The position numbers and the translations under genes are program-made. A stretch of DNA of 64,000 nt from Novosphingobium sp. (lineage in GTDB: Bacteria; Pseudomonadota; Alphaproteobacteria; Sphingomonadales; Sphingomonadaceae). The stretch spans positions 248,001-312,000 of the forward strand of contig NZ_JBCNLP010000001.1 in assembly GCF_039595395.1 (NCBI RefSeq), written 5' to 3'. The notes below the pieces were generated by a model. It did not search any database. It was not told the DNA's origin and saw only the letters and a list, made by a program, of their open reading frames with translations. Positions 1 through 7,604 of this stretch are shown in pieces; the stretch's first letter is position 1; every line of letters starts with the position of its first letter.

Positions 1-1373
1 GGCCGGGGCAGGTGGTGGATGCCATGCTCAACTGGCGCCGGCTGGGGCTGCTGACGGCCTATAGCCTGATCACGCTGGTCGTCACCTGCACCGCGCCACG
101 CCTCTTTGCCGGCGTGCCCATCGTGGAGCTGAACACGCTGCGCCAGGGACGGCTGCATTTCGGCCCCACCAACATCACCCAGGTCTGCTATATGCTGGGC
201 AGCTATGGCATCACGCTAGCCACCTGCATCATGGTGCAGAGCCGCGAGGGCCGCCGCCTGCTGGCCGAGGGGCTGCAGGTCGGCGCGCTGGTGCTGATCG
301 TCACGGGCGCGGTGGATGCCACTTTGGGCAGCGCGCCGCTTTCCGTGTTCAAGACCGCCAAATACGGGCTGATCCTCGACGCGGCCTTTGACGATATCGG
401 CGTGCGCCGTGTGGTCGGCGTGTTCAGCGAGGCCTCGGCCTATGGCGCGGCGACTCTGGCGCTGGCGGCCTGCCTGATCTTTATCCGCCCCGCGCGCGAA
501 TTCGGCGGGCTGCTGGCGATGCTGGACATCGTGCTGGGGTTGGGGCTGGAACTGATGACCTATCTCTCCACCTCCAGCGGCGCGGTGGCGGGGCTAGGGC
601 TGATGGTGGTGGCGCAGCTATGGTTCATGCTCTCCTCCTCACTGGCCAGCGCCGACCGGGGCGAGCGCGTGCAGGCCCAAGTCGAGGTGCTGGCCGCGCT
701 GGTGGTGCTGGCGGCGGTGGCGATCTACCTCATCATGGCGCCCGATATTCTGGGGCGGCTTTACGATGTGATCGACCGGCTGGTGCTCAAGAAGGGCGAG
801 AGCGCCTCCTACATCGAGCGCAGCGGCTGGACGCGCGACACCTTCCATGCCGTGATGATGACCTGGGGCTATGGCATCGGCGCCGGGGCCTCGCGCGCGT
901 CGAACTGGGCGGTGGCGGTGCTGGCGGCCTCGGGCGTGGTGGGGGCCGCGCTGATGGGGGGCTTCTTCTTGCGCTGCATGCTGGCGGCGCTGCCCGCCGG
1001 AGGGCCGGGCCTGCCGCTGGCGAGCATGGGGCGGGGCGGACGCTATGCGCTGGCGGTCGCGATGATCCCGGCGATGGGGGCGGCCACCACCGCCGATTAC
1101 GGGGCGGTGATCGCGGTCATTCTCGCCATCACCGCCGCCGCGCCCATGGCCATGCCGGAGCAGGAGGAACCGCCGCAGATCCGCATCATGCGCGCGCCGG
1201 GCGGGCGAGGGCGCTTTGGCCCCTTTCCCTCCCCGGCGGATCAGGCGCGGGCGGTGCCGGGGTTTGTGGCATCATCCTCTCAACCTGCGCTGCCGCTGCC
1301 CGCCATGGAGGAGCCGATGGTGGTGCAGTCTTTGGACCACAGGCCCGTGGATCAGTCCTTGCGGTCTTTCTGA
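1..1373 (+). CDS. Polytopic membrane protein, O-antigen ligase/exopolysaccharide polymerase-like (5' end probably outside window)
   Basis: The frame is open from base 1 and the first in-window start (GTG at 12) has no clear ribosome binding site, so the true start is probably upstream. At least 453 residues are visible. Eight or more hydrophobic segments alternate with short loops, one large loop (about residues 245-285) carries charged residues, and a Pro-rich cytosolic tail of about 65 residues ends the protein. This resembles Wzy/ExoQ/O-antigen ligase polymerases, which join polysaccharide repeat units in the inner membrane, but no signature motif proves it. The neighbour is a convergent secreted GH16 glycosidase, a common companion in exopolysaccharide clusters, which supports the reading. 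The 3' end overlaps that gene by 22 bp. Assignment is by overall architecture only. Confidence 0.55.
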   Translation, partial: PGQVVDAMLNWRRLGLLTAYSLITLVVTCTAPRLFAGVPIVELNTLRQGRLHFGPTNITQVCYMLGSYGITLATCIMVQSREGRRLLAEGLQVGALVLIVTGAVDATLGSAPLSVFKTAKYGLILDAAFDDIGVRRVVGVFSEASAYGAATLALAACLIFIRPAREFGGLLAMLDIVLGLGLELMTYLSTSSGAVAGLGLMVVAQLWFMLSSSLASADRGERVQAQVEVLAALVVLAAVAIYLIMAPDILGRLYDVIDRLVLKKGESASYIERSGWTRDTFHAVMMTWGYGIGAGASRASNWAVAVLAASGVVGAALMGGFFLRCMLAALPAGGPGLPLASMGRGGRYALAVAMIPAMGAATTADYGAVIAVILAITAAAPMAMPEQEEPPQIRIMRAPGGRGRFGPFPSPADQARAVPGFVASSSQPALPLPAMEEPMVVQSLDHRPVDQSLRSF

Positions 1374-2176
1374 CACGCACCATCCTTGCGCCACGCATAG
1401 ACATGCACATAGCTGACCAGCAGCACCGACGGGTCGGGCGTATGGTCGATCGGATAGCCTGACCCCAGTGCCAGATTGACCAGCGGAAACATCGGCCGGT
1501 TCAGCTCCGGCGGCAGAGGTTGCTGCCACACCGCGCGCCGGTCCAGATAATAGGTGATCCCCTCGGGCAGGATGCTGATGCCATAGGTGTGAAAGCCCTG
1601 CACCAAGGCGCCATCGGGCACGGGAATCGCCTTGTTGCCGCCCACCGCCTTGTGGCCGTACCACACCAGCTTGCCCGTCTGAAAAGCCTTGGGATTGTGG
1701 CCGTAATACTCGATGGCATCCACCTCCACCGAGGGCGTGCCGTCATCGACGTTATGCAGCGTCTGCAGCCAGAAGGCCGGCCATGTGCCCGGCCCCGGCG
1801 GCAGTTGCATCCGCGCCTCGAAATAGCCAAAGCGCACGCCATGCCCGCGCCCCTGCGCATCCGCCGCCGCGATCAGCCCGGAGCGCCAGCGCCCGTCCTT
1901 GCCCTTGCGCGCGGTGATATGCAGCACGCCCCTGTCCACGGAAAATGGACCGTCCGGGCCGGGATCGCTGAAGGCCGCATCGCCGAAATCGCCGTTCCAT
2001 GGGGTGTGCGCGATCCAGTCGGCTTGCTCCAGACTGCGCGAGGCGATCCGGAACTTGCGGAAATCCTCCATGAAGGAAGGGCAGAACTGCGAGAGGTCCA
2101 GCGTCCGCATATCCGCTGCAGGCGCCGGGGCGACCAAAGCAGAACCGGCCAGTGCGAGTCCCAATGTTCGGATCAT
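1352..2176 (-). CDS. Secreted glycoside hydrolase family 16 protein (endo-beta-glucanase/EPS depolymerase-like)
   Basis: The 274-residue protein starts with a signal peptide (cleavage probably after AAPAPAA near residue 21). The GH16 catalytic signature ExDxxE is present as EVDAIE near residue 151: the first Glu is the nucleophile and the last the acid/base. Aromatic residues typical of the beta-jelly-roll cleft surround it (FGYFEARMQLP, PAFWLQTL, WYGHK). GH16 enzymes cut beta-1,3/1,4-linked glucans or galactans. Beside a putative polysaccharide polymerase, a role in trimming or processing the cell's own exopolysaccharide is likely, by inference. Its 3' end overlaps the convergent upstream gene, so the two mRNAs are complementary at their ends. 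Specific substrate unknown. Confidence 0.85.
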   Translation of the reverse strand: MIRTLGLALAGSALVAPAPAADMRTLDLSQFCPSFMEDFRKFRIASRSLEQADWIAHTPWNGDFGDAAFSDPGPDGPFSVDRGVLHITARKGKDGRWRSGLIAAADAQGRGHGVRFGYFEARMQLPPGPGTWPAFWLQTLHNVDDGTPSVEVDAIEYYGHNPKAFQTGKLVWYGHKAVGGNKAIPVPDGALVQGFHTYGISILPEGITYYLDRRAVWQQPLPPELNRPMFPLVNLALGSGYPIDHTPDPSVLLVSYVHVYAWRKDGACQKDRKD

Positions 2177-2265
2177 GATCGCCTTACCTCCGTGGCGATC
2201 ATAGGTCAGTTAGAGGGGAGCAGGTGAGGATCTGGGTCGGTTTTGGAGGGAGTCAGGAAAAGGAA

Positions 2266-2496
2266 ATGCGAGGGGGTTACCCCCTCGCGCTCCCATAACG
2301 TCTTCCGACGAGAGGGCAGTGGTGCCCGATCCTTGTGTCCGGACTATCCACCGGCGCAACATGGGGCGCCGCAGGCAGGAAAACATGGCGCCTGATCTGT
2401 CGTTTCATGCCTGCGGCGCGGCAAACCGGGCGCAAGGCTGAACCCGATGCGCCTACGCAGACATTAAAGGGAGCGCGAGGGCGATGGCCCTCGCAT
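2266..2496. repeat. R1 intergenic palindromic element, copy 1 (forward, full)
   Basis: Left end is a 21-nt hairpin at 2268-2288 (GCGAGGGGG-TTA-CCCCCTCGC) followed by GCTCCCATAACGTCT. Right end is the related hairpin at 2475-2494 (GCGAGGGC-GATG-GCCCTCGC), preceded by AGACATTAAAGGGAGC. The two ends are imperfect inverted copies of each other. A perfect 12-bp inner inverted repeat (GCGCCGCAGGCA at 2366-2377, complement at 2408-2419) lies between them. The right hairpin is 12 nt past the lrp stop codon, where a minus-strand terminator would sit. Confidence 0.9.
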
Positions 2497-2506
2497 CTTC
2501 TCTTCT

Positions 2507-2965
2507 TCAAACCCCCAAAACAAACCCGTTCCATCCCTTCACGGTACGGATCACGAAGCTGGAATGCATCGCGCTCACTCCGGGCAGACGCGCCAGACAC
2601 TCCCGATGCAGCCGGTCAAAATCGGCCATATCGCGCGCCGCCGTGCGCAACCGGTAATCCGCCGTGCCTGACAGCAGATGGCATTCCAGAATATCGGGAA
2701 AATCGCCCACGGCGCGTTCGAAACGCTCCATGGCCTCGCGGCTCTGGCTGACCAGCGTGATGTCGATCAGCACATGGAGGCCGATGCCGACCTTGGCCGC
2801 ATCCACCCGCGCGCCATAGCCGCGGATGATGCCTGAATCCTCCAGCGCCTTGATGCGGCGGTGGCAGGCCGAGGGGGAGAGGCCGATCTTTTCGGCCAGC
2901 ACCGAGATGGAGGCCTGAGAGTCCTCCTGCAGCACTTCCAACAGGCGGCGGTCGATACGATCCAT
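2507..2965 (-). CDS. Lrp/AsnC-family transcriptional regulator of alanine dehydrogenase
   Basis: The 152-residue protein has the classic Lrp layout. An N-terminal AsnC helix-turn-helix (residues 1-60, including IGLSPSACHRRIKALED) binds DNA, and a RAM ligand-binding/oligomerisation domain follows (about 65-145). It is divergent from ald with a 132-bp gap containing a 9-bp inverted repeat. The arrangement matches AldR/Lrp-type activators that switch on alanine dehydrogenase when alanine or other amino acids are present. That role is inferred from position. An R1 element hairpin follows its stop codon by 12 nt. Confidence 0.9.
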   Translation of the reverse strand: MDRIDRRLLEVLQEDSQASISVLAEKIGLSPSACHRRIKALEDSGIIRGYGARVDAAKVGIGLHVLIDITLVSQSREAMERFERAVGDFPDILECHLLSGTADYRLRTAARDMADFDRLHRECLARLPGVSAMHSSFVIRTVKGWNGFVLGV

Positions 2966-3006
2966 GGTGAAAAATCCTGCTTAACGCGGCCGGGGAGGAT
3001 AAAATC

Positions 3007-3039
3007 CCGAAATTTGCCCTGCAATGGGAAAAATTTCGG
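3007..3039. promoter_or_regulatory. Inverted repeat in the lrp-ald divergent region, candidate Lrp operator
   Basis: CCGAAATTT at 3007-3015 is mirrored by AAATTTCGG at 3031-3039, with a 15-bp spacer. AT-rich half-sites in an otherwise GC-rich genome, midway between divergent regulator and target, fit Lrp-type binding. Binding is inferred. Confidence 0.5.
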
Positions 3040-3097
3040 AAAACATGCCGGGGTGGGGCGTTTAGTCTGGGCTCAACAGACAGCTTGGGAGAGCACC

Positions 3098-4213
3098 ATG
3101 ATCGTCGGCACCGTCAAGGAAATCAAAAACCACGAATATCGCGTCGGCCTCACGCCCGAGAGCGTGCATGAGCTGACCGCGCACGGCCATCGCGTGCTGG
3201 TGGAAAGCGGCGCGGGTCTGGGCATCGGCGCCAGCGATGAGGCCTATGCCGAGGCGGGGGCCGAGTTGGTCGCCACGGCCGCCGACATCTTCGCGAAGGC
3301 CGAGATGATCGTGAAGGTGAAGGAGCCTCAGCCCGTCGAGCGCGCCATGCTGCGCGAGGGGCAGATCCTCTACACCTATCTCCACCTCGCCCCCGATCCC
3401 GAGCAGACGAAGGATCTGGTCAAGTCGGGCGCGGTGTGCATCGCCTATGAAACCGTGACGGATGATTTTGGCGGTCTGCCGCTGCTGAAACCGATGAGTC
3501 AGGTTGCGGGCCGCATGTCGATTCAGGCCGGGGCCACCGCGCTGGAGAAGGCGCATGGCGGTCGCGGCGTGCTGCTGGGCGGCGTGCCGGGCGTGCTGCC
3601 GGGCAAGGTTGTGGTGATCGGCGGCGGTGTCGTGGGCTTCAACGCCGCGCAGATGGCGGTCGGCATGGGCGCGGATGTGACCATCCTTGATCGCAGCACG
3701 GTGGTGCTGGAGAAGCTGGCCACGCATTTCGGCGCCAGCGCCAAGACGCTCTATGCCAGCCGCGCCAATCTGGCGGCATCTGTCGCTCAGGCCGATCTGG
3801 TGATCGGCGCGGTGCTGGTGCCCGGCGCCGCCGCGCCCAAGCTGGTGAGCCGTGCCATGCTCTCCACCATGCAGCCCGGCGCGGTTCTGGTGGATGTCGC
3901 CATCGATCAGGGCGGCTGCTTTGAAACCAGCCACGCCACCACCCATGCCGAGCCGACCTATGTGGTCGATGGCATCGTGCATTATGCCGTGGCCAACATG
4001 CCTGGCGCCGTGGCGCGCACCAGCACCTATGCGCTGAACAATGCCACGCTGCCGCATGCTCTGGCGATCGCCAACCTCGGCTGGAAGGAGGCCCTGAAGC
4101 GCGACAGGCATCTGCTGGCGGGCCTCAACGTCTGGGCCGGCAAGGTGACTTATGAGGCCGTCGCCCGCGATCTGGGCTATGAACCGACCGCGCCGGAAGC
4201 TGCGCTGGCCTGA
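3098..4213 (+). CDS. ald: Alanine dehydrogenase
   Basis: The protein is 371 residues, the family's normal length, starting at the ATG after GGGAG (start 3098). It catalyses the reversible NAD-dependent deamination of L-alanine to pyruvate and ammonium in the cytoplasm. Visible family features are the substrate-binding KVKEPQP segment (Lys near 75), the YLHLA segment with the catalytic His near 96, the YETV segment, and the Rossmann dinucleotide motif GGGVVGFNAA near residue 175. GDP/AP-type C-terminal closing helices are intact. The divergent Lrp-family gene is its probable regulator. A hairpin with a short T run (4263-4287) follows and may end the transcript before prlC. Confidence 0.96.
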   Translation: MIVGTVKEIKNHEYRVGLTPESVHELTAHGHRVLVESGAGLGIGASDEAYAEAGAELVATAADIFAKAEMIVKVKEPQPVERAMLREGQILYTYLHLAPDPEQTKDLVKSGAVCIAYETVTDDFGGLPLLKPMSQVAGRMSIQAGATALEKAHGGRGVLLGGVPGVLPGKVVVIGGGVVGFNAAQMAVGMGADVTILDRSTVVLEKLATHFGASAKTLYASRANLAASVAQADLVIGAVLVPGAAAPKLVSRAMLSTMQPGAVLVDVAIDQGGCFETSHATTHAEPTYVVDGIVHYAVANMPGAVARTSTYALNNATLPHALAIANLGWKEALKRDRHLLAGLNVWAGKVTYEAVARDLGYEPTAPEAALA

Positions 4214-4262
4214 AACCACCGTCATTCGGGGTTGATGCGTGCAGCATTGGCCCCCATCTTGG

Positions 4263-4287
4263 GCGCGGGGCATGACAGGCCCCGCGC
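4263..4287 (+). terminator. Terminator-like hairpin between ald and prlC
   Basis: A perfect 9-bp stem (GCGCGGGGC / GCCCCGCGC) with a 7-nt loop is followed by only three T residues. It lies 49 nt past the ald stop and 18 nt before the prlC start, so it may attenuate rather than stop transcription. Confidence 0.5.
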
Positions 4288-4304
4288 TTTGGAAAGATGA
4301 CCGA

Positions 4305-6335
4305 ATGACCGCTGCCAATCCCCTGCTCGCCCAGACTGACCTGCCCGCTTACGGCGATATCCGCCCCGAGCATGTCGTCCCCGCTGTCGAGCAGGCGATT
4401 GCGAGCCACAAACAGGCCATGGCCGATCTGGCGGCGAAGGCGGGCGATCCCGGCCTGCTGGCCGCCAAGGCTGATGCGGATATCGCGCTGGGCCGGGTGT
4501 GGGGCGTGGTCGAGCATCTGCTGATGGTCGTCAACACGCCCGAGTTGCGCGCCGCCCATGCCGAGGGCCAGCCGCTGATCGACGCCCATTACACCGCCGT
4601 AGGGCAGGATCGCGCCCTGTATGAGGCGCTGGCCGCCATCGATCCCGATGCGCTGGACAGCGGTGAGCAGCGCGCCTTGAAGCTGGCCTTGCAGGCATTC
4701 GAACTCTCTGGCGTGGCGCTGGAAGGGCAGGCGCGTGAGGATTTCGCCGCCAACCGCGTCGAGCAAGGGCGGCTGGAGACCGAATTTTCCAACGCGGTGC
4801 TGGATGCCACTCAGGCGTGGCATCTCGAAATCCATGATGAGGCGCGTCTGGCCGGGCTTTCCGAGGCCGACCGCGCCGGGATGGAAGCTGCCGCCCGCGC
4901 CGCCGGGCAGGAGGCGGGCTGGCGCGTCACGCTGCATGCCCCCAGCGTGATGGCGGTGCTCTCGCATGCCGAGGATCGCGCGCTGCGTCAGGAGGTCTAC
5001 ACCGCTTGGAACACCCGCGCCTCCGATCAGGGGCCCACGGCGGGCCAGTTCGACAACAGCCCGCGCATCGCCGAAATCCTTGAGCGGCGCGGGCGTTCGG
5101 CGCTGGCGCTGGGTTTTGCCGATCCGGTGTCGGTCTCGCTCTCGACCAAGATGGCGCGCGATGCCGATGAGGTGGAGCAGTTCCTCTCCGGTCTGGCGGG
5201 TGCGGCGCGCCCTCGCGCCAAAGCCGAGCTGGAGGATCTGGGCGCCTTCGCGCGTGACCATCTGAACCTGCCGGACATGCAGCCGTGGGATGTCTCATGG
5301 GTGGGCGAGGCGGTGCGCAAGCAGCGCCATGCCCTCGATACCGCCGAGATTCGCCGCTATCTGCCGCTGCCCCGCGTGCTGGAGGCGCTGTTCGGTCTTG
5401 TGCATGAGCTGTTCGGCGTGGAGGTCCGCGCCGCCGATGGCGCGCCGGTCTGGCATCCCGATGTGCGCCACTTCACCTTGCACCGCGATGGTGTGGAGGC
5501 GCCGGTTGCGGCGCTCTATGCCGATTTCTATGCCCGCGAAGGCAAGCGCGGCGGGGCGTGGATGGATGTCTGCCGGGTGCGCCGCCGCGAGGGTGGGGCT
5601 CTGGTGACGCCGGTGGCCTATCTGGTCACCAATTTCGCGCCGCCGGTGGGGGGTAAGCCCGCCACGCTGCAGCACAACGATATGGTCACGCTGTTCCACG
5701 AGATGGGCCACTGCCTGCATCACCTGCTGAGCGAGGTCGATCTGGCCAGCATCGGCGGCATCGCGGGCGTCGAGTGGGATGCCATCGAACTGCCCAGCCA
5801 GTTCCTCGAAAACTTCGCCTGGGAGCCGGCCACGCTCAAGGCCGCCAGCAGCCACGACGCCACCGGCGAACCGCTGAGCGATCAATGGATCGAGCGCATG
5901 CTGGGCGCGCGCAAATTCCTCGGCGCGATGGGGCTGGTGCGTCAGGTGGAGTTCGCGCTCTTCGATCTGGCGATCCATTGCGCGGCGGGCGGCGACAATG
6001 CCCCCGATCCGATGGCGGTGCTCAGCGAGGTGCGCAGCCGCGTTTCGGTGATCGATTTTCCGGAATGGCATCGCTTCCCGCACAGCTTCACGCATATTTT
6101 CGCGGGCGGCTATGCGGCGGGTTACTACTCCTACCTCTGGGCCGAGCGCCTGTCCGCCGACGCCTATGCCGCCTTTGAGGAATCCCCCGAGAACCGCCAT
6201 GCGCTGGGCGAGAAGTTCCGCCTTCAGGTGCTCTCGCGCGGCGGCACCCGCGATGCGCTGACCAATTTCATCGCCTTCCGTGGCCGCGAGCCCGACAATG
6301 AGGCCCTGCTGGAAAGCTGGGGCGTGGCCGCCTGA
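4305..6335 (+). CDS. prlC: Oligopeptidase A (M3 family zinc metallopeptidase)
   Basis: From the ATG at 4305 the protein is 676 residues, matching E. coli PrlC/OpdA length. The frame is open further upstream, but that part does not look like the family. The zinc site HEMGH sits near residue 465 within NDMVTLFHEMGHCLHHLL, and the third ligand region follows in WDAIELPSQFLENFAWEP, a stretch typical of PrlC. The enzyme degrades short cytoplasmic peptides, including cleaved signal peptides. No signal peptide is present. The gene lies between ald and a UPF0126 gene on the same strand; the 22-bp gap to the latter suggests co-transcription. Confidence 0.93.
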   Translation: MTAANPLLAQTDLPAYGDIRPEHVVPAVEQAIASHKQAMADLAAKAGDPGLLAAKADADIALGRVWGVVEHLLMVVNTPELRAAHAEGQPLIDAHYTAVGQDRALYEALAAIDPDALDSGEQRALKLALQAFELSGVALEGQAREDFAANRVEQGRLETEFSNAVLDATQAWHLEIHDEARLAGLSEADRAGMEAAARAAGQEAGWRVTLHAPSVMAVLSHAEDRALRQEVYTAWNTRASDQGPTAGQFDNSPRIAEILERRGRSALALGFADPVSVSLSTKMARDADEVEQFLSGLAGAARPRAKAELEDLGAFARDHLNLPDMQPWDVSWVGEAVRKQRHALDTAEIRRYLPLPRVLEALFGLVHELFGVEVRAADGAPVWHPDVRHFTLHRDGVEAPVAALYADFYAREGKRGGAWMDVCRVRRREGGALVTPVAYLVTNFAPPVGGKPATLQHNDMVTLFHEMGHCLHHLLSEVDLASIGGIAGVEWDAIELPSQFLENFAWEPATLKAASSHDATGEPLSDQWIERMLGARKFLGAMGLVRQVEFALFDLAIHCAAGGDNAPDPMAVLSEVRSRVSVIDFPEWHRFPHSFTHIFAGGYAAGYYSYLWAERLSADAYAAFEESPENRHALGEKFRLQVLSRGGTRDALTNFIAFRGREPDNEALLESWGVAA

Positions 6336-6357
6336 CCGGATAAAGGGGGCGGGGAAC

Positions 6358-6996
6358 ATGGACGATGCGCGGATCGTCTCGGTGGTGCAGGCCTCTTCGG
6401 CGCTGCTGCCCTATCTCGATATGGGCGGGCTGGCGGTGTTTGCCGCCTCGGGCGCGCTGACGGCGGCCAAGGCGCGCCAAACGCTGGTGACGGCGATGTA
6501 TTTCGCCGCTGTCACGGGTGTGGGCGGCGGCACCTTGCGCGACCTGCTGATCGGCGCGCCGGTGTTCTGGATGCATGCCTCTCTGCCGATCAGCATCTGC
6601 CTGTTCACGGCGCTTGCGGTCTGGTTCACACCCTATCGCTGGTGGCCGATTCAGGCGCTGGACTGGCTCGATGGCTTCGGTCTGGCGGCCTATGCGGTGT
6701 TCGGCGCGGCCAAGGCGCTGGCCTGGGGGATTTCGCCTCTGCCCGCCGCGATCATGGGGGTGGTGTCAGCCTCGATGGGCGGGATCTTCCGCGATCTGCT
6801 GGCGGGCGTGCCGTCCATCGTGATCAGGCCGGAGATCTATGTGACGGCGGCGGCCTGCGCGGCGGGCGGCTATGTGGTGCTGATCTGGGCCGGGGCGAGC
6901 GGGATGCTGGCCGCCGGTCTGGCCTTTGCGGTGGGGGTCGGCCTGCGCGGGGCGGCGATCCGGTGGAAGCTGGCTTTGCCTGCCTATCGGCGGTGA
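6358..6996 (+). CDS. YicG/UPF0126 (TRIC-like) membrane protein
   Basis: The 212-residue protein has about seven hydrophobic helices and two copies of the family's glycine motif: GVGGGTLRDLL (first half) and SASMGGIFRDLLAG (second half), showing the internal duplication typical of UPF0126. Bacterial members fold like the trimeric intracellular cation channels. Substrates are poorly defined (glycine and monovalent cations have been proposed). The ATG at 6358 follows GGGGAAC. A close 22-bp gap after prlC suggests one transcript. An R1 element begins 17 nt after the stop. Confidence 0.88.
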   Translation: MDDARIVSVVQASSALLPYLDMGGLAVFAASGALTAAKARQTLVTAMYFAAVTGVGGGTLRDLLIGAPVFWMHASLPISICLFTALAVWFTPYRWWPIQALDWLDGFGLAAYAVFGAAKALAWGISPLPAAIMGVVSASMGGIFRDLLAGVPSIVIRPEIYVTAAACAAGGYVVLIWAGASGMLAAGLAFAVGVGLRGAAIRWKLALPAYRR

Positions 6997-7012
6997 AGGA
7001 AGAAGAGGAAAA

Positions 7013-7286
7013 GGCGAGGGGGGAGTATTGAGTTGGTCGCATGTCTCAAGAGACATGCTCCGGGCCCTCGCGCTCCCATGAATGTCGACCTTGCGCCTCT
7101 GACGAAGCCTCTGCTTCGTGTTCAAAAAGACGCAGGCTGTAACATTCATGCTACAGTTTTTGCCTGAGAGACGAATGCCTGCGGCGCTCCCTGTTGCGCA
7201 GGTGGAGAGGTTGTGCGCACCCTTTCGGTGCCACTGCCCGCGCGTCGGAAGACGTTATGGGAGCGCGAGGGGGTAACCCCCTCGCA
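7013..7286. repeat. R1 element copy 2 (reverse orientation, long-loop variant)
   Basis: The far end is the standard hairpin GCGAGGGGG-TAA-CCCCCTCGC (7265-7285). The near end starts GCGAGGGGG at 7014 but its partner CCCTCGC is about 45 nt away; the extra loop carries its own hairpin, GCATGTCTC-AA-GAGACATGC. The interior differs from most copies, and a partial CCTGCGGCGC arm remains. The rest of the 607-bp gap before the next gene (7287-7604) is a moderately AT-rich leader for the TonB receptor, in which I see no convincing RNA or gene. Confidence 0.85.
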
Positions 7287-7604
7287 CTTCATTTCCTTGG
7301 ATTTTCCTGCCTGGAACCTCGGAGCAAGATCACCTTGCCCCCACCCCAGATAAAATATCTACCAAATCACTAGACAATCATCGGGGCGGCCCTTTAGGAG
7401 CATGTCCCGGCTGAGGCACTTGCGCGAATTCCGTATTGTAAACGCTGTTACGATTTGGAAAGCGAAAGCTTCTAGAGCATTCAAGCAGGAATCAGTCGCA
7501 AACCAGAGCATAAAAGAAGCAATCGAACACAGGCCAGGGAGGCCTGAACCAGAAGGCCGGCCCCCGATCCAAAGGGCGGCCCCTATCATGAGGTTACACA
7601 TTCT

